Shown: positions 7,511 through 15,780 of the stretch, piece after piece
Numbering within the stretch: the first letter of the stretch is position 1
Layout of the letters: each line of letters starts with the position of its first letter
Origin: JAVVEG01 sp032251455
GTDB taxonomy: Bacteria > Pseudomonadota > Gammaproteobacteria > Pseudomonadales > Pseudohongiellaceae
DNA length: 22,278 nucleotides
Reading direction: 5' to 3'
Assembly: GCA_032251455.1 (NCBI GenBank)
Contig: JAVVEG010000028.1
Coordinates: 1 to 22,278 of the forward strand
Position numbers and translations under genes: made by a program
Notes under the pieces: model-generated
Database searches by the model: none
What the model was told of the DNA's origin: nothing
Seen by the model: only the letters and a program-made list of their open reading frames with translations

Positions 7511-7654
7511 TTCTCTGTGGCATCTTGCCGCCATCTGCGGGAAAATAGCGCGCTGGAAAACCGGCGCGCTTCCGTGATACCCCTAATGGAACGGATTTTT
7601 GCCATGGTTGATGAAATTTCAAAGACGGCAGTCACTGACAGGAGTTCCCTTGCT

Positions 7655-9655
7655 ATGCCCAACCCACAATCCTCGCGCAGAGAATTGGCCAATGCCATCC
7701 GTGCCCTGAGCATGGACGCCGTGCAAAAGGCAAATTCCGGTCATCCCGGCGCCCCCATGGGCATGGCAGATATCGCCGAAGTGCTGTGGAACGATTTTCT
7801 GCAACATAATCCGGGCAACCCGAAGTGGGTGAACCGGGATCGCTTTGTGCTCTCCAACGGTCACGGCTCCATGCTGATCTACTCCCTGCTCCATCTCAGT
7901 GGGTATGAGGTGAGTATCGAAGACATCAAGCAGTTCCGGCAACTGCATGCGAAGACACCGGGTCATCCTGAATATGGCTACACCCCTGGGGTGGAAACCA
8001 CCACGGGTCCACTGGGGCAGGGTCTGGCCAATGCAGTCGGCATGGCCATCGCCGAGAGGACGCTGGCTGCCCAGTTCAACCGTCCCGGCCATGACATCAT
8101 TGATCATTACACCTATGTGTTTGCGGGCGATGGCTGTCTGATGGAAGGTATCTCGCATGAAGTCTGCTCGCTGGCCGGCACCCTGGGCCTGGGCAAGCTG
8201 ATCGTGTTCTATGACGACAATGGCATCTCCATCGATGGCCAGGTCGAGGGCTGGTTTACCGACGATACGGTCAAACGTTTCGAAGCCTATGGCTGGCAGG
8301 TGCTGGAAGCCGACGGCCACGATGCCGGACAAATCGAAGCCGCCATCGAGTCGGCCCGTGCCGAAACGGCGCGACCTACCCTGATCAAATGCAAGACGGT
8401 CATCGGTTTTGGCGCACCCCACAAACAGGGCACGGCCGACGCCCATGGTGCGCCACTGGGCTCGGATGAAATTGTAGCCGCTCGCGAGGCGCTGGGCTGG
8501 ACAGCGGCAGCGTTTGAAGTGCCTGCTCGGATCAAGTCTGCCTGGGATGCCACCGAAAAGGGTTTTCTGGCTGAATCCCAATGGAAAATGAAACTGGTGG
8601 TTTATGAAGAGGCACATCCTGAGCTGGCCATGGAGCTGGTGCGTCGGGTAAAAGGGCAGTTGCCCGGATATTTTGAAGAGAAGGCGGCGGCTTATATTGC
8701 CCAATGCCAGCAGGCAGCGGAGAGCATTGCCAGCCGCAAGGCCTCCCAGAATGCATTGAATGCCTTTGGCGAACTGCTGCCTGAACTGATAGGCGGCTCT
8801 GCCGATCTGGCCGGGTCGAATCTCACACTTTGGCAGGGAGCCCAGCCAATTACCGAAAAGGCGGCAGGCAATTACATCAACTACGGTGTGCGTGAATTTG
8901 GCATGACTGCCATCATGAATGGAATTGCCCTGCATGGCGGGTTCATTCCCTATGGGGGCACCTTCCTGATTTTCATGGAATATGCGCGCAATGCAGTGCG
9001 CATGGCTGCGTTGATGAAGCAGCACAGCATTCTGGTATATACCCATGACTCCATCGGCCAGGGTGAAGATGGCCCCACCCACCAACCAATCGAGCAACTG
9101 GCCAATCTGCGGATGACACCGAATATGTCGGTGTGGCGCCCTGCCGATGCGGTGGAAGCAGCAGTAGCCTGGAAATCTGCCCTGCAACGCAGGGATGGGC
9201 CGAGCGCACTGGTGTTTTCCCGGCAGGGTCTGCCGCATCAGGCTCGCACTGCGGCTCAGCTTGAGGCCATCAGCAAAGGAGGCTATATCCTGCAAGACTG
9301 TACCGGCCTGCCGGAGGCAATCGTCATTGCGACTGGCTCGGAGGTTGGTATTGCCAGGGATGCCGTGCTCGCTCTGCAGGCACAAGGTAAAAAAGTGCGA
9401 CTTGTTTCCATGCCTTCGGTCGATAACTTCGAGAGTCAGCCTGAGGAATACCGGGAAGCCGTATTGCCGGCAGCCGTGCGCAAGCGCGTTGCGGTGGAAG
9501 CCGCGGCAGTGGATTACTGGTACCGCTTTGTAGGTCTGGATGGGCGCATCATCGGCATGAACCGCTTTGGCGAATCGGCCCCTGGCCCTGTATTGATGAA
9601 GGAGTTTGGATTCACTGCCGACAATATCATCAACACAGTCAATGCGCTGTTGTAG
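7655..9655 (+). CDS. tkt: Transketolase
   Basis: This thiamine diphosphate enzyme moves two-carbon units between sugar phosphates in the pentose phosphate pathway and supplies erythrose-4-phosphate. From the ATG at 7655 there are 666 residues (E. coli TktA has 663). Visible features are His30 (NSGHPGAPMG), His70 (SNGHGSML), His104 (TPGHPEYG), the cofactor motif GDGCLMEG (158-165), and the pyrimidine and C-terminal domains with DSIGQGEDGPTHQP. The frame is open back to 7451, but upstream residues are unlike the family and run through the sahR operator; AGGAG at 7640-7644 supports 7655. epd begins 6 bases after the stop, so tkt heads the tkt-epd-pgk-fba series. It is divergent from sahR and shares the upstream region with the operator. 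Confidence 0.96.
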   Translation: MPNPQSSRRELANAIRALSMDAVQKANSGHPGAPMGMADIAEVLWNDFLQHNPGNPKWVNRDRFVLSNGHGSMLIYSLLHLSGYEVSIEDIKQFRQLHAKTPGHPEYGYTPGVETTTGPLGQGLANAVGMAIAERTLAAQFNRPGHDIIDHYTYVFAGDGCLMEGISHEVCSLAGTLGLGKLIVFYDDNGISIDGQVEGWFTDDTVKRFEAYGWQVLEADGHDAGQIEAAIESARAETARPTLIKCKTVIGFGAPHKQGTADAHGAPLGSDEIVAAREALGWTAAAFEVPARIKSAWDATEKGFLAESQWKMKLVVYEEAHPELAMELVRRVKGQLPGYFEEKAAAYIAQCQQAAESIASRKASQNALNAFGELLPELIGGSADLAGSNLTLWQGAQPITEKAAGNYINYGVREFGMTAIMNGIALHGGFIPYGGTFLIFMEYARNAVRMAALMKQHSILVYTHDSIGQGEDGPTHQPIEQLANLRMTPNMSVWRPADAVEAAVAWKSALQRRDGPSALVFSRQGLPHQARTAAQLEAISKGGYILQDCTGLPEAIVIATGSEVGIARDAVLALQAQGKKVRLVSMPSVDNFESQPEEYREAVLPAAVRKRVAVEAAAVDYWYRFVGLDGRIIGMNRFGESAPGPVLMKEFGFTADNIINTVNALL

Positions 9656-9661
9656 GTTTCT

Positions 9662-10687
9662 ATGCCGATTCGTATTGCAATCAACGGGTATGGCCGCATC
9701 GGCCGTTGTGTACTGCGGGCGCTGCATGAAGCGGCTGGCTATACTGGGCTGCAGATCATTGCCATCAATGATCTTAGTGATATTGCCTCGCTGGTACACC
9801 TGACCCGCTATGACAGTACGCATGGCCGCTTTCCGGGTGAAGTCGGTATCAGTGAAGATAAAAAACATATGCTGGTCAACGGTCAGCCAATCAGGGTGTT
9901 GTCAATCCCGCAGTTGCAGGAGTTGCCCTGGACAGAGCTGGAAGTGGATCTGGTACTGGAGTGTACCGGTACCTTTACAGACCGGGATACTGCAAGCAGA
10001 CATCTGGAGGCGGGAGCCGGCAGAGTGTTGTTTTCACAACCGGCGCAGAGTGATGTCGATGCCACGGTTGTATATGGCATCAATCATCAACAGCTTTCGG
10101 TTAAAGACAGGATAATCTCCAATGCATCCTGTACCACCAACTGCATTGTGCCGGTTATCCATTGCCTGGATGAGGCGTTTGGTATTGAGTATGGGGTGAT
10201 TACAACCATTCATTCTGCAATGAATGATCAACCTGTCATCGATGCCTATCACCATACGGACTTGCGCAAGACGCGCAGTGCGGTGCAGTCGATCATCCCG
10301 GTGGATACAGAGATCGACAAGGGTATTGCGCGGATTCTGCCACACCTGGAAGGCCGGTTTTCCGCCCAGGCCATGCGGGTGCCGACGGTGAATGTGTCGG
10401 CCATAGATCTGACCGTGACAGTCAGAAAAGATACTGATGCAGCCGATGTCAACCGCATGATCCAACGGGCAGCAGCTGAGTCGGTGGCGAATGTATTGAG
10501 CTGTACGGATGAGCCGCTGGCGTCCTGCGATTTCAACCATGACCTGCGCTCGGCCATCGTTGATCTGAGCCAGACCCGTGTCAGCGGTACCCGCTTGATC
10601 AAGGTGTTGGCCTGGTTTGACAACGAATGGGCCTATGCCAACCGGATGCTGGACGTGGCTGAAGTCATCAGGCAGCTGGATCAATGA
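9662..10687 (+). CDS. epd: D-erythrose-4-phosphate dehydrogenase (GAPDH superfamily)
   Basis: The 341-residue protein has the Rossmann start INGYGRIGR (7-15), the active-site SNASCTTN with Cys157, and His184. Around that histidine it reads HSAMNDQPVIDAYHH, and later SIIPVDTEIDKGIARILP and CDFNHDLRSAIVDLSQTRVSG. These segments follow E. coli Epd rather than glycolytic GapA. Epd oxidises erythrose-4-phosphate to 4-phosphoerythronate, the first step of DXP-dependent pyridoxal phosphate synthesis. The gene starts 6 bases after tkt, whose product can provide erythrose-4-phosphate, and is followed by pgk, as in E. coli. Some activity on glyceraldehyde-3-phosphate cannot be excluded, especially if the genome has no separate gap gene. 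Confidence 0.88.
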   Translation: MPIRIAINGYGRIGRCVLRALHEAAGYTGLQIIAINDLSDIASLVHLTRYDSTHGRFPGEVGISEDKKHMLVNGQPIRVLSIPQLQELPWTELEVDLVLECTGTFTDRDTASRHLEAGAGRVLFSQPAQSDVDATVVYGINHQQLSVKDRIISNASCTTNCIVPVIHCLDEAFGIEYGVITTIHSAMNDQPVIDAYHHTDLRKTRSAVQSIIPVDTEIDKGIARILPHLEGRFSAQAMRVPTVNVSAIDLTVTVRKDTDAADVNRMIQRAAAESVANVLSCTDEPLASCDFNHDLRSAIVDLSQTRVSGTRLIKVLAWFDNEWAYANRMLDVAEVIRQLDQ

Positions 10688-10705
10688 CAGCAAGGGAATA
10701 AAATC

Positions 10706-11875
10706 ATGACCATAATGAGAATGCAGGATCTGGCATTGAGTGGGAAACGGGTACTTATCCGGGAAGATCTGAATGTGCCTCTGAACAAGGGTGCCGTTGC
10801 CAATGATGCCCGCCTGCGGGCGGTGATACCGACCTTGAAACAGGCTCTGCAGGCCGGGGGCAGGGTCATGGTGATGTCGCACCTGGGCAGGCCGGAAGAA
10901 GGTGTGCTGATCAGTGCGCAAGCGCAGTTCTCACTGGCTCCGGTTGCAGAGCGCCTGCAGCAACTGCTGCAGCATCCGGTGCGTCTGGTGACAGAGTATC
11001 TGGATAATCCGGATACTGCTTATCCTGAAGTGGGAGAGCTGGTACTGCTGGAAAATGTACGGATCAACGTGGGTGAAAAGGACAATGCGGATGGGCTGGC
11101 TAAAAGGTATGCTGCCCTGTGCGATATTTTTGTCATGGACGCTTTCGGCACAGCGCATCGGGCCCAGGCCAGCACTCACGGTGTGGCCAGGTTTGCCAGC
11201 GAGGCCTGTGCCGGCCCCTTGCTGGCAGCTGAACTGGATGCGCTTGAAAAGGCCTTGAAAAACCCACAACGGCCGATGCTGGCAATTGTGGGTGGTGCCA
11301 AGGTGTCGAGCAAACTGAAGGTGCTGGAAAGCCTGTCGGAAAAAGTTGATCAGTTGATCGTTGGTGGTGGCATAGCCAATACGTTTCTGCTGGCAGCCGG
11401 CTACCCGGTAGGCAAGTCTCTGGTTGAAGAGGATCTGGTGGAAACCGCCCGGGCCCTGATGCAGAAAACGCATATTCCATTGCCGGTTGATGTGGTCGTG
11501 GCAACCCGTTTCAGTGAAGATGCCGAGGCGGTAATCCGGGATGTCAACGAGGTGCGTGCTGATGAGATGATTCTGGACATAGGGCCACGCACGGCCAGAG
11601 AATTTGCGGACTTGATAGCGGACATGAAGACAGTGATCTGGAATGGTCCACTGGGGGTGTTTGAATTCAGCCGCTTTGCCGCCGGTACGCGCACAGTGGC
11701 AGAGGCAATCGCTGCCAATACAGGATTTTCCATTGCCGGCGGTGGCGAAACCATCGATGCCATCGATCGGTTTGGTATAAGCGATAAGGTTTCCTATATT
11801 TCAACGGGCGGCGGAGCGTTTCTTGAATTCGTTCAGGGTGAGGTACTCCCCGCCGTCCAGGTACTCGACAGATAA
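10706..11875 (+). CDS. pgk: Phosphoglycerate kinase
   Basis: The enzyme interconverts 1,3-bisphosphoglycerate plus ADP and 3-phosphoglycerate plus ATP in glycolysis or gluconeogenesis; 3-phosphoglycerate also feeds SerA, encoded nearby. The 389-residue length is normal. Motifs seen are REDLNVPL (19-26, substrate loop), SHLGRP, the FGTAHRAQAS region, GGAKVSSKL (nucleotide site), NGPLGVFE and the C-terminal GGGETI. AAGGGA at 10692-10697 lies 8 bases before the ATG. The spacing of 18 bases after epd and 27 before fba supports one operon. Confidence 0.97.
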   Translation: MTIMRMQDLALSGKRVLIREDLNVPLNKGAVANDARLRAVIPTLKQALQAGGRVMVMSHLGRPEEGVLISAQAQFSLAPVAERLQQLLQHPVRLVTEYLDNPDTAYPEVGELVLLENVRINVGEKDNADGLAKRYAALCDIFVMDAFGTAHRAQASTHGVARFASEACAGPLLAAELDALEKALKNPQRPMLAIVGGAKVSSKLKVLESLSEKVDQLIVGGGIANTFLLAAGYPVGKSLVEEDLVETARALMQKTHIPLPVDVVVATRFSEDAEAVIRDVNEVRADEMILDIGPRTAREFADLIADMKTVIWNGPLGVFEFSRFAAGTRTVAEAIAANTGFSIAGGGETIDAIDRFGISDKVSYISTGGGAFLEFVQGEVLPAVQVLDR

Positions 11876-11902
11876 ACCACGTCAGAACAAGAGGATTCGA
11901 CC

Positions 11903-12940
11903 ATGGCACTGATCAGTTTACGACAGCTGCTGGATCACGCAGCAGAACACGCTTACGGTGTGCCCGCGTTCAATGTGAACAACCTGGAACAGGTGCGCGC
12001 CATCATGGAGGCGGCGGATGAGGTCAACAGCCCGGTTATCCTGCAGGCTTCGGCAGGCGCCAGAAAATACGCGGGGTCCAATTTCCTGAAACATCTGATT
12101 CAGGCAGCGATCGAGGAGTTTCCGCATATTCCAATCGTCATGCATCAGGATCACGGGGTTTCGCCAGCTGTCTGCCAGCGCTCGATTCAACTGGGTTTTT
12201 CCTCGGTCATGATGGATGGCTCCCTGGCCGAAGACGGCAAGACGCCAACCGATTTTGACTACAATGTGCGGGTGACCAGGTTGGCCGTGGAGATGGCGCA
12301 TGCCTGTGGGGTGTCCGTGGAAGGTGAGATCGGTTGCCTGGGCTCTCTGGAGACCGGTATGGCTGGTGAGGAAGATGGAATTGGTGCGGAGGGGCAATTG
12401 TCCATGCAGCAGTTGCTGACCGACCCGGAAGAGGCCGCGGCCTTTGTCGAGGCAACCGGTGTCGACGCCCTGGCCATTGCCGTGGGCACCAGCCATGGCG
12501 CCTACAAGTTCAGCCGCCCACCGACGGGGGATATTCTGGCCATCGAGCGCATCAGGGAAATTCATCGTCGCATTCCCACTACCCATCTGGTCATGCATGG
12601 TTCATCCTCAGTGCCGCAGGAATGGCTGGCGGTGATCAACGAGTTTGGTGGCGAGATGCCGGAAACCTATGGTGTGCCGGTGGAGGAAATCCAGGAAGGA
12701 ATACGCAATGGCGTGCGCAAGGTGAATATCGACACGGATCTGCGTCTGGCCTCGACAGGCGCGGTACGCAAGTTCCTGGCGGAAAACAAGTCCGAGTTTG
12801 ATCCACGCAAATTTCTGACTGCCACTATCACGGCGATGAAGAGCATTGTGCGCGACAGGCTGGAAGCCTTCGGTACTGCAGGTCAGGTATCGCGGATTGG
12901 CAAGGTTTACAGCCTGGAGGAGATGTCGGGGCGGTATTGA
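11903..12940 (+). CDS. fba: Class II fructose-1,6-bisphosphate aldolase
   Basis: This zinc-dependent aldolase cleaves or forms fructose-1,6-bisphosphate, and often sedoheptulose-1,7-bisphosphate in related enzymes. Its 345 residues and the start MALISLRQLLDHAAEHAYG fit the subgroup that includes CbbA of autotrophs and Fda of pseudomonads, rather than E. coli FbaA. Catalytic Asp83 and zinc ligands His84 (HQDHG), His198 (GTSHGAYK) and His232 (MHGSSSV) are visible. It is the last gene of tkt-epd-pgk-fba. AAGAGGA lies shortly before the ATG. The subgroup is shared by heterotrophs, so it does not by itself indicate a Calvin cycle. Confidence 0.95.
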   Translation: MALISLRQLLDHAAEHAYGVPAFNVNNLEQVRAIMEAADEVNSPVILQASAGARKYAGSNFLKHLIQAAIEEFPHIPIVMHQDHGVSPAVCQRSIQLGFSSVMMDGSLAEDGKTPTDFDYNVRVTRLAVEMAHACGVSVEGEIGCLGSLETGMAGEEDGIGAEGQLSMQQLLTDPEEAAAFVEATGVDALAIAVGTSHGAYKFSRPPTGDILAIERIREIHRRIPTTHLVMHGSSSVPQEWLAVINEFGGEMPETYGVPVEEIQEGIRNGVRKVNIDTDLRLASTGAVRKFLAENKSEFDPRKFLTATITAMKSIVRDRLEAFGTAGQVSRIGKVYSLEEMSGRY

Positions 12941-13028
12941 TTGGCGTTGTGATGGTTTACGATCAGACGGTAGTCGACAGGCAGATTGACTTAAAGCATG
13001 ATTTTGACATGATTTTGGCACTGGACAG

Positions 13029-13044
13029 CCCCCTGCTTCGGGGG
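13029..13044 (+). terminator. Short GC hairpin after fba, possible weak terminator
   Basis: CCCCC (13029-13033) pairs with GGGGG (13040-13044) across a six-base loop, followed by TAACTTT. The T-run is poor, so termination would be partial at best. It is the only hairpin seen in the 176-base gap between fba and the next gene. Confidence 0.35.
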
Positions 13045-13116
13045 TAACTTTGATGTTGCCCGTGCGCCTGACTGAATAGCTGACAACCAATACATTAAAA
13101 AGAAAGGTAAAACGCC

Positions 13117-14424
13117 ATGGTCAATCACTCACTTCCTGTACACCTGATGCTGACCACCGCCTGTGCGTTGAGTCTGCTTAGCACATCGCTGTTTGCCAGC
13201 GACCTGCCCATCGACACACCGGAGAATCAGGGCGTGTCCAGCGAACGCCTGGAACGGGTGTCTGACTCCATGCAACGCTATATCGACAAGAACCTGCTGG
13301 CTGGCACGATCACCCTTGTAGCCCGCAACGGCAAGGTGCTGCATCTGGAATCACAGGGCTGGAAGGACAAGGAATCAAACACAGCCATGGACGAGGATTC
13401 CATCTTCTTCATCATGTCCATGACCAAACCCATCGTGTCGACGGCGTTGATGATGCTCTACGAGGAGGGTCATTTTCTGCTCACCGACCCCATCAGCAAC
13501 TGGATTCCGGAGCTGGCCGACAAGCAGGTGATAGTGCGCGATCAAAACGGTACGCACCGTGTGCCTGCCACTCAAGCAATCACGTTTCGTCATATACTGT
13601 CGCACACGGCCGGTCTGGACCCCGCGCGGGAGGATCTGACTGAGGCCGAGCAGGCACTGCTTGGCCGTGAAGGCTCGCTGGAAGACACGCTGGTCAAACG
13701 GGGTCCACTCCCGCTGGCATTCCAGCCTGGGGAGGACTGGCAATACGGCAGTTCGACCGATTATGTGGCGCTGCTGGTAGAGCGTATCTCCGGCCAGCCA
13801 GTGAAGGATTTTCTGCAGGAAAAGATATTTGAGCCCCTGCAGATGGGAGACACTTTCTATGTTGTGCCGCCAGACAAACGTAACCGGGTGGCCAATGTAT
13901 ACAGCCCGTCAGGACCAGGCCAAAGCATCGAGCTTTCACGCACTCCCGAATACAGTGCCGAACCGTTCTTCGGCGCGCAGTACTACGGTGGGGTGGCAGG
14001 CCTGTTTTCCACCATCAGCGATTATTGGCGCTTCAGTCAGATGCTGCTGAACGGCGGTGAGCTGGATGGGGTGCGTCTGTTGAGTCCCAAGACCGTCAGC
14101 CTGATGATCACCAACCACAGTGGTGATCACGATGTCTATGTGCGCGGCCCGGGCTACGGTTTTGGCCTGGGTTTTGGCGTACTGAACGATGCCAGCACGG
14201 CGCGTGATCCACTTACCCCTGGCAGCTTCAGCTGGGGTGGCGCCTGGGGCACGGTATTCTGGATCGATCCCGTGGAGAATATGATTGGAATCCTGATGAC
14301 CCAGATCACCTCGTACAGTCATCTGAATGTCCGTCAGGAGCTGGGGGTAACCGCGATGCAGTCAATCATCGACAGTTACGCGGCCAAACCATTCAAAGTG
14401 GCTCCCTATGCCCGGTTGGATTAA
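13117..14424 (+). CDS. Exported serine hydrolase of the beta-lactamase/family VIII esterase fold
   Basis: The first 28 or so residues form a signal peptide with a hydrophobic core (LMLTTACALSLLSTSLFA), so the 435-residue protein is probably periplasmic. The active-site SxxK is Ser101-Met-Thr-Lys104, and the second-motif tyrosine is probably Tyr210 in WQYGSSTDY. A late GGAWGT near residue 390 takes the place of the KTG/HxG box. This set is typical of class C beta-lactamase-like esterases and peptidases such as EstB and D-aminopeptidase relatives; true AmpC enzymes are usually shorter and carry KTG. The substrate cannot be told. The gene stands alone with its own ribosome site (AAAGG, 13103-13107), and its neighbours give no hint. 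It should not be read as a resistance gene on this evidence. Confidence 0.85.
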   Translation: MVNHSLPVHLMLTTACALSLLSTSLFASDLPIDTPENQGVSSERLERVSDSMQRYIDKNLLAGTITLVARNGKVLHLESQGWKDKESNTAMDEDSIFFIMSMTKPIVSTALMMLYEEGHFLLTDPISNWIPELADKQVIVRDQNGTHRVPATQAITFRHILSHTAGLDPAREDLTEAEQALLGREGSLEDTLVKRGPLPLAFQPGEDWQYGSSTDYVALLVERISGQPVKDFLQEKIFEPLQMGDTFYVVPPDKRNRVANVYSPSGPGQSIELSRTPEYSAEPFFGAQYYGGVAGLFSTISDYWRFSQMLLNGGELDGVRLLSPKTVSLMITNHSGDHDVYVRGPGYGFGLGFGVLNDASTARDPLTPGSFSWGGAWGTVFWIDPVENMIGILMTQITSYSHLNVRQELGVTAMQSIIDSYAAKPFKVAPYARLD

Positions 14425-14430
14425 GAAAGC

Positions 14431-14469
14431 TCTGAACAGGGTATAAATACCCTCAAAGCCGGGTTCAGA
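14431..14469. terminator. Nested hairpin between convergent hydrolase and serA genes
   Basis: An outer pair TCTGAAC (14431-14437)/GTTCAGA (14463-14469) encloses an inner GGGTA/TACCC stem (14439-14452). The outer arm overlaps the serA stop codon. No T-run follows on either strand, so a terminator role for either gene is only suggested by position. Confidence 0.35.
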
Positions 14470-15694
14470 ACAGGACCCGGCATTTGATAGTGCCATTTAT
14501 CCCATTCAATTGATCCAGCGCCATCTTGCTGTACTCCACATCAATGTCCGTCACCACGTAGCCGATCTGATCATTGGTCTGCAGGTATTGAGAGCGGATG
14601 TTGATGCCGCTGTTTGAAAAGATACTGTTGATCTCGGAAAGCACACCTGGCACGTTCTTGTGAATGTGCAGCAAGCGATGCATGCCTGGGTGCGCGGGTA
14701 ATGCCACCTCCGGGAAATTCACGGAGGTGAACGAGGAACCATTGTCGCTGTATCTGATCAGTTTTTCGCTGACCTCCAGGCCAATGTTCTCCTGGGCTTC
14801 CATGGTGCTGCCGCCCACATGCGGGGTCAGAATGCAGTTGTCGAACTGGCGCAGCGGGGAAATAAACTCTTCCTCGTTCGAGCGCGGTTCCGTTGGAAAC
14901 ACGTCCACTGCAGCCCCGGCCAAATGGCCGGATTCCAGTGCTGCAGCCAGGGCATCAATGTCCACCACTGTTCCGCGGGAAGCATTGATCAGGATGCTGC
15001 CCTTCTTCATCCAGCTTATCTGCTCGGCGCCAATCATGTTTGCGGTCTGGGGTGTTTCCGGCACATGCAGACTGACGATATCGCAAGTGCTCATCAGGTC
15101 TTTCAGTCTGGGCAGTTGCACTGCATTACCCAGCGGCAGTTTGGTTACGATGTCATACAGGTACACCTTCATGCCCATGGATTCGGCCAGCACGCTCAGC
15201 TGTGAACCGATATTGCCATAACCGATCAAGCCTAATTTTTTACCTCGAGTCTCGAATGAGCCGGTGGCCACCTTCTGCCACACGCCTCTATGTGCCTTGG
15301 CGTTCTTCTCGGGGATGCGGCGCAACAGCAGGATAGTCTGGCCGATGACCAGTTCCGCCACACTGCGGGTATTGGAGAACGGGGCATTGAACACCGGGAT
15401 GCCTTTGATCAGAGCGGCATCCAGGTCTACCTGGTTGGTGCCGATGCAGAAGCAGCCGACGGCCTGCAGCTTTTTTGCCGCCTCGAACACCCTGGCAGTG
15501 AGCTGGGTACGCGAACGGATGCCGACAAAATGGGCGTCACGGATACGTTCGACCAGCTCGTCTTCGGGCAACGAGGTTTTCAGGTAGTCGATGTTGTAAT
15601 AGCCAGCCTCGTTGAGGGTATTGATGGCACTTTGGTGAACGCCTTCCAGCAACAGAAAGCGGATCTTGCCTTTTTCCAGAGAGGTATGTTTCAT
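14465..15694 (-). CDS. serA: D-3-phosphoglycerate dehydrogenase
   Basis: The enzyme oxidises 3-phosphoglycerate to 3-phosphohydroxypyruvate, the first step of serine synthesis. Many bacterial forms also reduce 2-oxoglutarate to D-2-hydroxyglutarate. The 409 residues match the E. coli type (410). The NAD site is GYGNIG (158-163); catalytic residues are Arg240 (NASRG), Glu269 (PTEP) and His292 (PHVGGST). A C-terminal ACT domain (about 339-409, starting MHRLLHIHKNVPGVL) is the serine feedback site in this type. No good ribosome site is seen before the ATG. It is transcribed away from the D-2-hydroxyglutarate dehydrogenase gene at 15781, with 86 bases between. Confidence 0.97.
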   Translation of the reverse strand: MKHTSLEKGKIRFLLLEGVHQSAINTLNEAGYYNIDYLKTSLPEDELVERIRDAHFVGIRSRTQLTARVFEAAKKLQAVGCFCIGTNQVDLDAALIKGIPVFNAPFSNTRSVAELVIGQTILLLRRIPEKNAKAHRGVWQKVATGSFETRGKKLGLIGYGNIGSQLSVLAESMGMKVYLYDIVTKLPLGNAVQLPRLKDLMSTCDIVSLHVPETPQTANMIGAEQISWMKKGSILINASRGTVVDIDALAAALESGHLAGAAVDVFPTEPRSNEEEFISPLRQFDNCILTPHVGGSTMEAQENIGLEVSEKLIRYSDNGSSFTSVNFPEVALPAHPGMHRLLHIHKNVPGVLSEINSIFSNSGINIRSQYLQTNDQIGYVVTDIDVEYSKMALDQLNGINGTIKCRVLF

Positions 15695-15780
15695 GAATGA
15701 GGATTCTGTGATTCTGTGGGAGGCGCTATGTTACCATACTGCCCGCATTCAGATCAGTGTCTTCATCCAGGTGTATTCGC

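Noticed and set aside
7619..9868. A 749-codon open frame on the minus strand opposite tkt
   Set aside because: Its translation has no recognisable domain and an odd His/Arg/Gln-rich make-up. It lies fully over a clear transketolase gene, and is explained by the codon bias of the sense strand.
13117..14424. Antibiotic-resistance beta-lactamase
   Set aside because: The third active-site motif and length fit esterase/peptidase relatives better, and nothing in the context points to resistance.
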